A stretch of 11,182 nucleotides of DNA from Lachnospiraceae bacterium (GTDB lineage Bacteria; Bacillota; Clostridia; Lachnospirales; Lachnospiraceae): NCBI GenBank assembly GCA_003484785.1, contig DNAD01000018.1, positions 2,582 through 13,763 on the forward strand. Reading direction: 5' to 3'. The notes beneath the pieces were generated by a model that saw nothing but the letters and a program-made list of their open reading frames with translations, searched no databases and was not told the DNA's origin. Each line of letters begins with the position of its first letter. Position 1 is the stretch's first letter. A program made the position numbers and the translations under genes. Positions 1 to 6,085 of the stretch are shown here, piece by piece.

Positions 1-4
1 ACTC

Positions 5-2437
5 TTACTCGAGATCCGAGATGGTAGGATCCACAGGCTCGAAGGTATGAGGATCTAACAGGGCCCCGGTATCGGGATCGATCGCATAGCCCGTTTCCGG
101 ATCGATTGAAAGCTCCGGTTTCTTATAATCGTTGGAGTTGGTCCCGTCCACAAAGGTAATGATCTCATCGTTTGTAATATTTACCTCACTGCCGTCGGAA
201 TTGGTCACCACCGAAGGATCCTCCTCTTCTCCTTCCGCGCCTTCCTCTCCTTCGGCCGGCTGCTCCTGCTGAGCCTGCTCTTCGGCCATGGAAGCAGACA
301 CGGCAAAGCTTATCTGCTTTTCCTCGAGCTCGGCCTTTTCCTCATCGCTCAGCTCCTCGGTCATGAATATATGCATATAAGGAAGGAGCTCGGTAAGATA
401 TTCACGGGTCAGTACCGTTGCATACCTTGCGGAAGCCTGGGAAGGAACGTTAGGCTCATCGATTACCGTATAAAAGGCGATCTGCGGATCGTCGGCCGGA
501 GCAAAGCCTATAAAGGACACCAGATAATTACCCCTTTTTCTGGGATATTTTTCCGCCGTACCTGTCTTCCCGCCTATCCTGTAGCCCGCCGGACGGGCGC
601 TCTTTCCGGTACCCTGGGAGACCACGTTATTGCAGAGCTCCACTATCTTATCGGAGGTTTCCTGAGAGATTGTCTGCTTAAGCACCCTGGGCTCAACGGT
701 ATCCACTACCACTCCGTCGTCATTTAAGATCTTTGTCACAACATGGGGCTGATAGTAATAGCCTCCGTTTATGAGTGAACAGAAGCCGGTTATCATCTGG
801 ATCATGGTAACGTTAAAGCCCTGTCCGAAGGTAGAGATAGCAAGGTCGGTAGGAGTCATTGTGTCGACGTCAAAAACAAGAGTATTTGTCCGCCCCTCCC
901 CGGTAAGATCCACGTTGGTCTTTAAGCCGAAATTGAATTCCTTATTATAATCCATAAAGATCTGTTTTCCGATCATTGTGCCTATATCCATAAAGGCCAC
1001 GTTGCAGGACTGTTCAAGAGCCCCGGAAAAGGTAAGAGGCCCGTGTCCCGCACGGTTGCTGCAGTGGATCTTGTGGTCTCCCACATTCTTCACTCCGCCG
1101 CAGACGAAATTTTCGTTTCCGGTAAGCTCACCGGATTCCAGCCCTGCCGCCATTGTAAAGGGCTTCATGGTAGAGCCCGGCTCGTAGGTGGCATTTACGC
1201 AGAAATTCTTCCATAGAGAATTAAGGGCCTCCAGCTTTGCTTCCTCATAGGCCTCCGCATAGGTTTTCGGGGTCTTTTTCGTCCCTTCTTCCTCTTCGTT
1301 AACAAGCCCCGTGCCCGCAGGCGCGGTATAGGAATCCACCGACTCCGTAAGCACAGGCTCCATAACAGTCTCTTCCGAAGCAGTTTCACTGTTCTGGCTG
1401 TTTTGGCTGTTTTCGGTATTTTCCGCGTTCTCTCCGTTTTCCGGCGCTTCCTCCTGCCCGTCGGTGCTGGAGGTGACCTGAGGCACTATGCCGTCCATCG
1501 CATATTCCTCAGAGACCTCGATATCAAGCCCGTCGGTATTCCATGGGTCGTTGAGATCAAAGACCGGATAGCTTGCCATTGCAAGTATCTCACCGGTCTT
1601 GGGGTTCATGACGATGACGCCGGTATTTTTAGAGCCGTTGCCGTCCCTGTATTCATTCTCGTGCTCCTTGTTGAAGGCAAGGATATGCTTTTCGATGATG
1701 CTCTGTATGTTTACATCCAGGCTTGTTACCAGGGTTTTTCCGTTCTCCGCGGGCTTGATGGTTCTTTCAAGGTTGGAATCATCGTTAAGGTAGCCGTACT
1801 CTCTTCCGTTTATTCCCGTAAGGATATCGTTATAGTATTCTTCAAGGCCGTAAGCCCCTTCATTATCACCCTGTACAAAGCCGATCACATCACAGGCAAG
1901 CGAGCCGTAGGGATATGTTCTCTGATAGGCATCCTCCAGCCACACTCCCTTTATATCGGGATACTCAACATGATCGCTTATCATCACCATAAGGGTTGAA
2001 ACAGCGTCATAGGGCTGTTTCTTGGCGATTATCTTGTACTGTGAGCCGGGATTTGAAGCAATATAGCTTCTGAGATCGGACTGGCTTATGGTAAAGTTTA
2101 TATCCTTCTGATCATAGATCGCCTTCATCGTAGGCTCCAGATATTTTCCGTCCTTGGAGTTGAGGGTCTTGCTGTCGATCACGACGTTATACACCTTCTG
2201 GCTGACGGCTATCTTTGTTCCGTTGCTGTCTACTATCTCTCCCCGCTTGGCCGGCAGCACCACCGAATCGTAGGACTGCTGTGAGAGCACCTGTTTCTTG
2301 TACTGCTCCCCGTTATCCCTGTTGATGGCATATAATCTGGTGCTTAAACCCATAAAAGCCAGCAGTACGACCAAAAACGACACTGCCAGCTTTCTCTGCA
2401 TCTTATCCGTAAACTTCTGATTTTTTAAATTTTCCAT
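5..2437 (-). CDS. ftsI: Class B penicillin-binding protein (septal transpeptidase, FtsI/PBP2 type)
   Basis: Cross-links peptidoglycan stem peptides, most likely at the division septum with FtsW and FtsL. From the Met at 2437 it has 810 residues: a short cytoplasmic tail, one TM anchor (about 15-33), a PBP dimerisation region opening with KRGEIVDSNG (64-73), then the transpeptidase domain. All catalytic motifs are present: STMK (422-425, nucleophile Ser), SCN (477-479) and KTG (624-626). It is longer than the usual 550-750 residues because of an acidic Glu/Asn/Ser-rich insert (about 306-405) just before the STMK motif and an acidic tail of about 110 residues ending in DPxTG octapeptides. No PASTA domain is seen. 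I chose Met 2437 over the in-frame ATG at 2452 because GAGGGG precedes it, although spacing is only 3 nt. It follows ftsL by about 80 bp with its own candidate promoter. FtsI is the likely role from position; a SpoVD-like sporulation role is possible. Confidence 0.93.
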   Translation of the reverse strand: MENLKNQKFTDKMQRKLAVSFLVVLLAFMGLSTRLYAINRDNGEQYKKQVLSQQSYDSVVLPAKRGEIVDSNGTKIAVSQKVYNVVIDSKTLNSKDGKYLEPTMKAIYDQKDINFTISQSDLRSYIASNPGSQYKIIAKKQPYDAVSTLMVMISDHVEYPDIKGVWLEDAYQRTYPYGSLACDVIGFVQGDNEGAYGLEEYYNDILTGINGREYGYLNDDSNLERTIKPAENGKTLVTSLDVNIQSIIEKHILAFNKEHENEYRDGNGSKNTGVIVMNPKTGEILAMASYPVFDLNDPWNTDGLDIEVSEEYAMDGIVPQVTSSTDGQEEAPENGENAENTENSQNSQNSETASEETVMEPVLTESVDSYTAPAGTGLVNEEEEGTKKTPKTYAEAYEEAKLEALNSLWKNFCVNATYEPGSTMKPFTMAAGLESGELTGNENFVCGGVKNVGDHKIHCSNRAGHGPLTFSGALEQSCNVAFMDIGTMIGKQIFMDYNKEFNFGLKTNVDLTGEGRTNTLVFDVDTMTPTDLAISTFGQGFNVTMIQMITGFCSLINGGYYYQPHVVTKILNDDGVVVDTVEPRVLKQTISQETSDKIVELCNNVVSQGTGKSARPAGYRIGGKTGTAEKYPRKRGNYLVSFIGFAPADDPQIAFYTVIDEPNVPSQASARYATVLTREYLTELLPYMHIFMTEELSDEEKAELEEKQISFAVSASMAEEQAQQEQPAEGEEGAEGEEEDPSVVTNSDGSEVNITNDEIITFVDGTNSNDYKKPELSIDPETGYAIDPDTGALLDPHTFEPVDPTISDLE

Positions 2438-2491
2438 GTTCCCCTCACGCATCTGTGATATTTGAAACGCCCTTCACCGTCCCATTCGCTT

Positions 2492-2500
2492 ATTATACCA
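2492..2500 (-). promoter_or_regulatory. Extended -10 promoter for the PBP gene
   Basis: In the ftsL-PBP gap the minus strand reads TGGTATAAT, a consensus extended -10 element (TGn plus TATAAT). The hexamer 17 nt upstream, TAGCGA, is a poor -35, which extended -10 promoters tolerate. The start site would be near 2485, leaving a leader of about 48 nt to the ATG at 2437. It would let the PBP be expressed partly independently of the mraZ promoter. Confidence 0.5.
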
Positions 2501-2517
2501 CAGATATCGCTGCATCG

Positions 2518-3018
2518 CTATTTCAGATCTATATACTGCCTTACGTAATCATCATCGTCCGTTTCATAGGAAACGATCTGATTCTCGTTGGCATACTGCA
2601 TCCCCAGCTCGGTCATGGCCCTTCGCTTGATGTCCTCAAGATCCACAGCCCCCTTGATACGGCTTTCGGTATCATCGTTTTCCGCCTTGAGGGTGTTATA
2701 CTGAGCCTCTAAAACCGCGATATTCTTGACACGGTTGGTGATGTCCGACTGCAGTCTTAAATAGAAGATCAGGGCTGTTCCGGTCGCCATCATTGCAAGG
2801 GTCAGGAAAAGAACCCATCCGGGATTCATTCTTGCCGCTCTGTCCCTGTTTCTTCTTACGGTTTGGGATACCCTGGGCGCCGGCTTTTCAACCCTCACCG
2901 GGCTCAGCGCCCTTACGGCGTTCCCATATACATACTCATCTTCCCGATGGTATGTCTGTCTTATTGTATTTTTTCCATAGTTGCCTCGTCCTGCAGGCCT
3001 TCTGCTGTTTCCTGCCAT
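2518..3018 (-). CDS. ftsL: FtsL-like cell division protein
   Basis: Bitopic division protein expected to join the FtsL/DivIB/DivIC complex that recruits and activates the septal synthase FtsW-PBP. The 166 residues form a basic, unstructured cytoplasmic N-terminus (1-67, many Arg), one TM helix (about 68-87, W-V-L-F-L-T to L-I-F-Y-L), then an extracellular coiled coil (about 88-130) and the segment DLEDIKRRAMTELGMQYAN, which matches the conserved end of the FtsL/DivIC family. I chose the ATG at 3018, with GGGAG 7 nt upstream. A GTG two codons earlier (3024) is also possible but its spacing is worse. The gene begins 23 bp after rsmH, so co-transcription is likely. The family is short and poorly conserved, so the name rests on topology, the LGM motif and position. 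The cytoplasmic tail is long for an FtsL. Confidence 0.85.
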   Translation of the reverse strand: MAGNSRRPAGRGNYGKNTIRQTYHREDEYVYGNAVRALSPVRVEKPAPRVSQTVRRNRDRAARMNPGWVLFLTLAMMATGTALIFYLRLQSDITNRVKNIAVLEAQYNTLKAENDDTESRIKGAVDLEDIKRRAMTELGMQYANENQIVSYETDDDDYVRQYIDLK

Positions 3019-3041
3019 TCGCACACTCCCACTCTCTCCGT

Positions 3042-3980
3042 TTAGCCCTCATGCTTCTCAAAGACCCTCAGCTTTGCGCTCTGGGCTCTGTTGTTTTCCG
3101 AAAGCTCCTCCTGTCCCGGTACCACCGGCTTTTGGGTAACCACTCTTCCCTTCGGCTTCTTTCCGCATACGCAGACAGGAAAATCCTTTGGGCAGGTGCA
3201 GGGATCCTCGTTTCTTCTGAAGGTATTCTTTACGATCCGATCCTCCAGTGAGTGAAAGGTTATGACCGCTATTCTTCCCCCCTCGGAAAGACAATCGATC
3301 ATTTCATCCAGTGTATCCGCAAGTACGGTCAGTTCTCCGTTAACCTCTATCCTGAGGGCCTGAAAGCACTGCTTCGCCGGATGTCCCTTTTTGTTCCTCA
3401 CCTTTGCGGGAACCGCTTCCTTTATTAACTGCGCAAGCTCCGTTGTCGCGGTTATCTCTTTTTTTTCCCTTTCAGCTACTATCCTCTTTGCTATCCTTAC
3501 GGCGTTTTTCTCTTCGCCGTAATCCCTGAACACTCTTACGAGCTCCTCCATGGAATAGCCGTTTACTATGTCCCTTGCGGAGACAGTCATCCTCCTGTCC
3601 ATCCGCATGTCCAAAGGCGCTTCCAGCTTATATGAAAATCCCCTTTCAGGAGTATCAAGCTGATAAGATGATACTCCCAGATCAAGGATGACTCCTTCCA
3701 CTTTCCCCTTGTGTGCCTTGCCGAGTACATCCCTGAAATTTCTGTAGTTGTCTCTTACGATGAACACATTCTTATATTCCTTCAGCCTTTCGGCGGCAGC
3801 CTCGATCGCTGCCTCGTCCTGATCGATGCCGATCAGGCTCCCGTGTTCATCCAGGCGTTTCAGGATCTCAAGAGCATGCCCGCCGCCCCCTAATGTGCAG
3901 TCCACATAGGTCCCTTCAGGCTTTATATCAAGCAGCTCTATGGTTTCCTTTAGCAGTACGGATCTGTGATTGAATTCCAA
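3042..3980 (-). CDS. rsmH: 16S rRNA (cytosine(1402)-N(4))-methyltransferase RsmH
   Basis: SAM-dependent methyltransferase that adds the N4-methyl group to C1402 in the decoding centre of 16S rRNA. From the TTG at 3980 it has 312 residues, the usual RsmH length, and begins [12 protein letters not shown] like its homologues. Visible motifs are the SAM-binding [10 protein letters not shown] (26-35), [10 protein letters not shown] (100-109), PLDMRMD (122-128) and the FHSLEDR block (242-248). The C-terminal cysteines (261, 263, 270, 272) form a CxC-x6-CxC pair. The TTG start has AAGGAG exactly 6 nt upstream. The in-frame ATG at 4073 would add 31 Arg-rich residues that do not resemble the family, and its AAGGGA touches the start codon, so I reject it. 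It follows mraZ in the dcw cluster, separated by a GC-rich structured spacer. Identity is certain; only the start is open. Confidence 0.96.
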   Translation of the reverse strand: MEFNHRSVLLKETIELLDIKPEGTYVDCTLGGGGHALEILKRLDEHGSLIGIDQDEAAIEAAAERLKEYKNVFIVRDNYRNFRDVLGKAHKGKVEGVILDLGVSSYQLDTPERGFSYKLEAPLDMRMDRRMTVSARDIVNGYSMEELVRVFRDYGEEKNAVRIAKRIVAEREKKEITATTELAQLIKEAVPAKVRNKKGHPAKQCFQALRIEVNGELTVLADTLDEMIDCLSEGGRIAVITFHSLEDRIVKNTFRRNEDPCTCPKDFPVCVCGKKPKGRVVTQKPVVPGQEELSENNRAQSAKLRVFEKHEG

Positions 3981-4077
3981 AGCTCTCTCCTTGTCCGCGC
4001 CGGTCCGATGGGCCGTGCGCTCAGGCGCCGACTTCAGTTTGCGCCGGTCCGTTCGGTCTGCCGAACGAAACATTCCC
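3981..4077 (-). other. GC-rich structured mraZ-rsmH spacer
   Basis: This 97-bp spacer holds an exact 11-bp direct repeat, GCGCCGGTCCG on the plus strand, at 3997-4007 and 4041-4051 (44 bp apart). Beside it is a perfect 7-bp inverted repeat with a 4-nt loop at 4050-4067 (CGTTCGG/CCGAACG). No U-run follows, so it is not an intrinsic terminator. In mRNA it would fold just upstream of the rsmH ribosome binding site. The stretch can also be read as an N-terminal extension of rsmH, which I consider unlikely. Confidence 0.5.
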
Positions 4078-4506
4078 TTAAACGCTCAGGCCAAGCTCGG
4101 CCAGCTTCTCGGCTATATCATCAATATCGTCCATACTGTTCTCTTTCTCCCACATCTCCTTATCCCAAAGCTCGATGTGGTTTAAGGTGCCTGCGAAAAC
4201 AACGTCCTTTGAAAGATTGGCATACTCCCTGAGACCGGTCTTTATCAAAATCCTGCCCTGTCCGTCTACCTCCACCATATCGGCACTTGCCGCGAATGAG
4301 CGGACAAGCTTTCTGGTATCCCTGTTGGAGGGCAGGCTATGAAGCTTTTCAAGAAAAGTATTCCATTCCTCCGAAGGATAGATATAGAGACAACCGTCAA
4401 GTCCTTTTGTGATCACGAAGCTCTCTCCCAGATCCTCGTGAAACCTGGTTGGTACTATCACTCTGCCCTTAGAGTCTATCTTATGACTGTACTCTCCAAT
4501 GAACAA
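4078..4506 (-). CDS. mraZ: Transcriptional regulator MraZ
   Basis: DNA-binding regulator of the division and cell wall cluster that acts on repeats in its own promoter. The 142 residues carry the two SpoVT-AbrB-like half domains of the family: DSKGRVIVP at 11-19 and DGQGRILI at 81-88. The second copy has Lys89 where the usual DxxGRxxxP motif has Pro. The N-terminus (F)IGEYSHKID follows directly after the start, so translation must begin at the TTG codon 4506-4504; the in-frame TGA four codons upstream rules out an earlier ATG. The ribosome binding site GGAGGTGA (4523-4516) matches the 16S rRNA tail fully but sits 9 nt from TTG. It is the first gene of the cluster. Four GTGGN boxes precede it, consistent with autoregulation. 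Identity is secure. Confidence 0.96.
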   Translation of the reverse strand: MFIGEYSHKIDSKGRVIVPTRFHEDLGESFVITKGLDGCLYIYPSEEWNTFLEKLHSLPSNRDTRKLVRSFAASADMVEVDGQGRILIKTGLREYANLSKDVVFAGTLNHIELWDKEMWEKENSMDDIDDIAEKLAELGLSV

Positions 4507-4521
4507 AGTTCTCAGTCACCT

Positions 4522-4567
4522 CCCACATAAAGAACTTTTCTACCACTTTCTCCCACCTCGTAACCAC
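4522..4567 (-). promoter_or_regulatory. MraZ box array (four GTGGN repeats)
   Basis: On the minus strand the pentamers GTGGT, GTGGG, GTGGT and GTGGG start at 4567, 4556, 4546 and 4526. Spacings are 11, 10 and 20 bp, that is, helical phasing with one position skipped. MraZ proteins are known to bind GTGG/TGGG-type repeats at about 10-bp spacing ahead of mraZ. The first box lies at the predicted transcription start and the last overlaps the mraZ ribosome binding site. This arrangement fits repression. Function is inferred from the motif and position. Confidence 0.8.
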
Positions 4568-4572
4568 ATTCT

Positions 4573-4578
4573 ATTATA
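4573..4578 (-). promoter_or_regulatory. -10 element of the mraZ promoter
   Basis: A consensus TATAAT on the minus strand, about 70 bp before the mraZ start, would place the start site near 4566, inside the first MraZ box. The hexamer at the -35 position (GGGCTT, 17-bp spacing) is poor and overlaps the 3' arm of the upstream terminator. The promoter may therefore be intrinsically weak. Confidence 0.55.
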
Positions 4579-4585
4579 TTAAGGC

Positions 4586-4617
4586 AAAAAAATCAAGCCC
4601 CCGGGAAGGGGCCTGAT
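4586..4617 (-). terminator. Intrinsic terminator between ychF and mraZ
   Basis: On the minus strand, ATCAGGCCCC and GGGGCTTGAT form a 10-bp stem with one G-U pair and a 6-nt loop, followed by seven T residues (4592-4586). It separates the ychF transcript from the dcw cluster. It lies about 127 bp after the ychF stop and directly abuts the mraZ promoter. Confidence 0.85.
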
Positions 4618-4700
4618 CCCTGTATTACCGCCATTATTCCACAATATATGGTGTTCTTGTTCCGTCGATCAGGCGGTGCGCACCCATATATAGATAATGG
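4586..4700 (-). ncRNA. Candidate structured RNA ending in the terminator
   Basis: Upstream of the terminator the minus-strand RNA can form a long imperfect hairpin. The arms 4694-4700 and 4631-4637 pair over 7 bp. After an asymmetric internal loop, 4684-4691 and 4644-4651 pair over 8 bp, plus two pairs beyond a one-base bulge. The apical part holds a 5-bp hairpin (4662-4666 with 4672-4676). A TATAAT at 4703-4708 would start a transcript near 4696, right at the base of this stem, giving an RNA of about 110 nt. No good -35 is seen. It could equally be the folded 3' UTR of ychF. It matches no RNA family that I recognise. Confidence 0.3.
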
Positions 4701-4702
4701 GG

Positions 4703-4708
4703 ATTATA
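4703..4708 (-). promoter_or_regulatory. Possible -10 element ahead of the hairpin
   Basis: A TATAAT on the minus strand in a very AT-rich stretch, 36 bp after the ychF stop. Only weak -35 candidates lie upstream (for example ATGTAA at 17 bp), so this is a suggestion that depends on the hairpin being a separate transcript. Confidence 0.25.
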
Positions 4709-4743
4709 AATTTTTTTCAAAATTGTTACATTTTTTTACCATC

Positions 4744-5841
4744 CTATACATTAAATCTAAACAGGATCACATCCCCGTCCCGTACCACATAATCCTTTCC
4801 TTCCAGCCCGACTATTCCCTTTTCCTTTGCCGCGGACAGCGACCCGCACTCTAACAGATCCTTGTAATTTACGACCTCAGCCCGGATGAAGCCTCTTTCA
4901 AAATCGCTGTGGATCTTGCCTGCCGCCTGGGGAGCCTTCGTCCCTCTCTTTATTGTCCAGGCCCTTGTCTCATCCTCTCCGGCTGTTAAGAAGCTCATGA
5001 GATTCAACAGCTTGTAGCTGGCCTTTATAAGCTTGTCAAGGCCCGACTCCGAAAGCCCCAGATCCTCTAAGAACATCGCCTTTTCCTCATCGTCAAGCTC
5101 GGCTATCTCCTGCTCTATCTGGGCGCATATCACGAAGACCTCAAAGCCCTCTCCCTCCGCGTATTTCCTGACGCTCTGAACATAAGGGTTGTTCTCTGCG
5201 TCGTCCGCAAGGTCGTCCTCCGACACATTTGCGGCAAAGATCACCGGCTTGGCTGTAAGAAGGTTATAGGATTTAAACCATTCCTCCTCATCCTCGTCCT
5301 CCGGCTCAAAGCTCTTGGCAAGCTTCCCCTCCTCAAGAAAGGCTATGAGCCTTTTTATAAGGTCAACCTCTTTTGCCACCTTTTTATCGTTGTTGGCTGC
5401 CCTGCCCTGCTTTGCGGCCCTGCGCTCCAGAACCTCGATATCCGCAAATATAAGCTCCAGGTTAATGGTCTCTATATCCCTTAAAGGATCTATGCTCCCG
5501 TCCACGTGGACTATATTGCCGTCCTCAAAGCACCTGACCACATGAACTATGGCGTCCACCTCTCTTATATTCGCAAGGAACTGATTCCCCAGCCCCTCTC
5601 CCTTTGAGGCCCCCTTAACAAGGCCCGCGATGTCAACAAACTCTATTGTTGCCGGCGTGACCTTCTTTGAGTGGTACATATCCCCCAGAAGCCTTATCCT
5701 CTCATCGGGCACCGCCACCACGCCCACATTGGGATCTATGGTACAGAACGGATAATTGGCCGATTCCGCTCCCGCCTTCGTAAGTGAATTAAATAATGTA
5801 GATTTGCCAACATTTGGCAAGCCGACGATTCCTAATTTCAT
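4744..5841 (-). CDS. ychF: Redox-regulated ATPase YchF (Obg family)
   Basis: Universally conserved cytosolic P-loop NTPase of the Obg/TRAFAC class that prefers ATP, binds ribosomes and affects stress and oxidative responses. Its 365 residues match the family length. The G1 loop GLPNVGKST is at 7-15, the G2 area CTIDPNVGVV at 33-42 and DIAGL (G3) at 70-74. NVSE (205-208) replaces the NKxD of GTP-specific relatives, which is the family hallmark of ATP use. A coiled-coil segment lies around 130-190 and a C-terminal TGS domain at about 280-363. AAGGAG lies upstream with a rather long 12-nt spacing. It appears to be transcribed alone, with a candidate promoter upstream and the terminator at 4586-4617 downstream. 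Nothing essential is missing. Confidence 0.97.
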   Translation of the reverse strand: MKLGIVGLPNVGKSTLFNSLTKAGAESANYPFCTIDPNVGVVAVPDERIRLLGDMYHSKKVTPATIEFVDIAGLVKGASKGEGLGNQFLANIREVDAIVHVVRCFEDGNIVHVDGSIDPLRDIETINLELIFADIEVLERRAAKQGRAANNDKKVAKEVDLIKRLIAFLEEGKLAKSFEPEDEDEEEWFKSYNLLTAKPVIFAANVSEDDLADDAENNPYVQSVRKYAEGEGFEVFVICAQIEQEIAELDDEEKAMFLEDLGLSESGLDKLIKASYKLLNLMSFLTAGEDETRAWTIKRGTKAPQAAGKIHSDFERGFIRAEVVNYKDLLECGSLSAAKEKGIVGLEGKDYVVRDGDVILFRFNV

Positions 5842-5870
5842 ATTATCTTATATCTCCTTTAAAAACCTTT

Positions 5871-5898
5871 ATTTTATGGACTTTTCGCTATATGTCTT
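5871..5898 (-). promoter_or_regulatory. Candidate ychF promoter
   Basis: On the minus strand, AAGACA (5898-5893, -35, four of six matches) and TAAAAT (5876-5871, -10, five of six) are separated by 16 bp. The start site would be near 5864, leaving a leader of about 23 nt that contains the AAGGAG ribosome binding site. Moderate match; not unique in this AT-rich spacer. Confidence 0.4.
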
Positions 5899-5904
5899 TC
5901 TGAC

Positions 5905-5926
5905 CGAGTGCCACATCGAGTGCCAC
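5905..5926. repeat. Tandem 10-bp direct repeat upstream of ychF
   Basis: CGAGTGCCAC occurs twice (5905-5914 and 5917-5926) with 2 bp between copies, and a further CGAGT overlaps the end. The array ends 7 bp upstream of the candidate -35 and is centred about 51 bp before the predicted start. That is a usual place for an activator dimer. No regulator is recognised. Confidence 0.5.
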
Positions 5927-6038
5927 GAGTCTTTATTTCGCATTAAGTTTTATATCACTTTTAAAGCGTCAGCCACTAAATCTATGACTATTACCCAAAC
6001 TCCTGTAAATTCATATCTACAATTAACAAAAACACCGG

Positions 6039-6078
6039 AAAATCACAGTTTACGCTGTAGTTATAAAAGCGCTTGTGA
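6039..6078 (-). terminator. Weak terminator candidate after the 827-residue gene
   Basis: On the minus strand TCACA pairs with TGTGA and GCGCT with AGCGT, separated by a small internal loop and followed by only four T residues. It begins 8 nt after the stop codon, a suitable place. The stem is interrupted and the U-run short, so it may not function. Confidence 0.25.
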
Positions 6079-6085
6079 ATTACAG

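Noticed and set aside
1403..1999. A 198-residue plus-strand frame
   Set aside because: It lies wholly antisense to the PBP gene, has no ribosome binding site or known motif, and part of it is the complement of the low-complexity insert.
2793..3251. A 152-residue plus-strand frame
   Set aside because: Antisense to ftsL and the end of rsmH, both well supported on the minus strand.
4074..4232. Plus-strand frames over the mraZ-rsmH junction
   Set aside because: They are antisense to two certain genes and owe their length to the GC-rich spacer.
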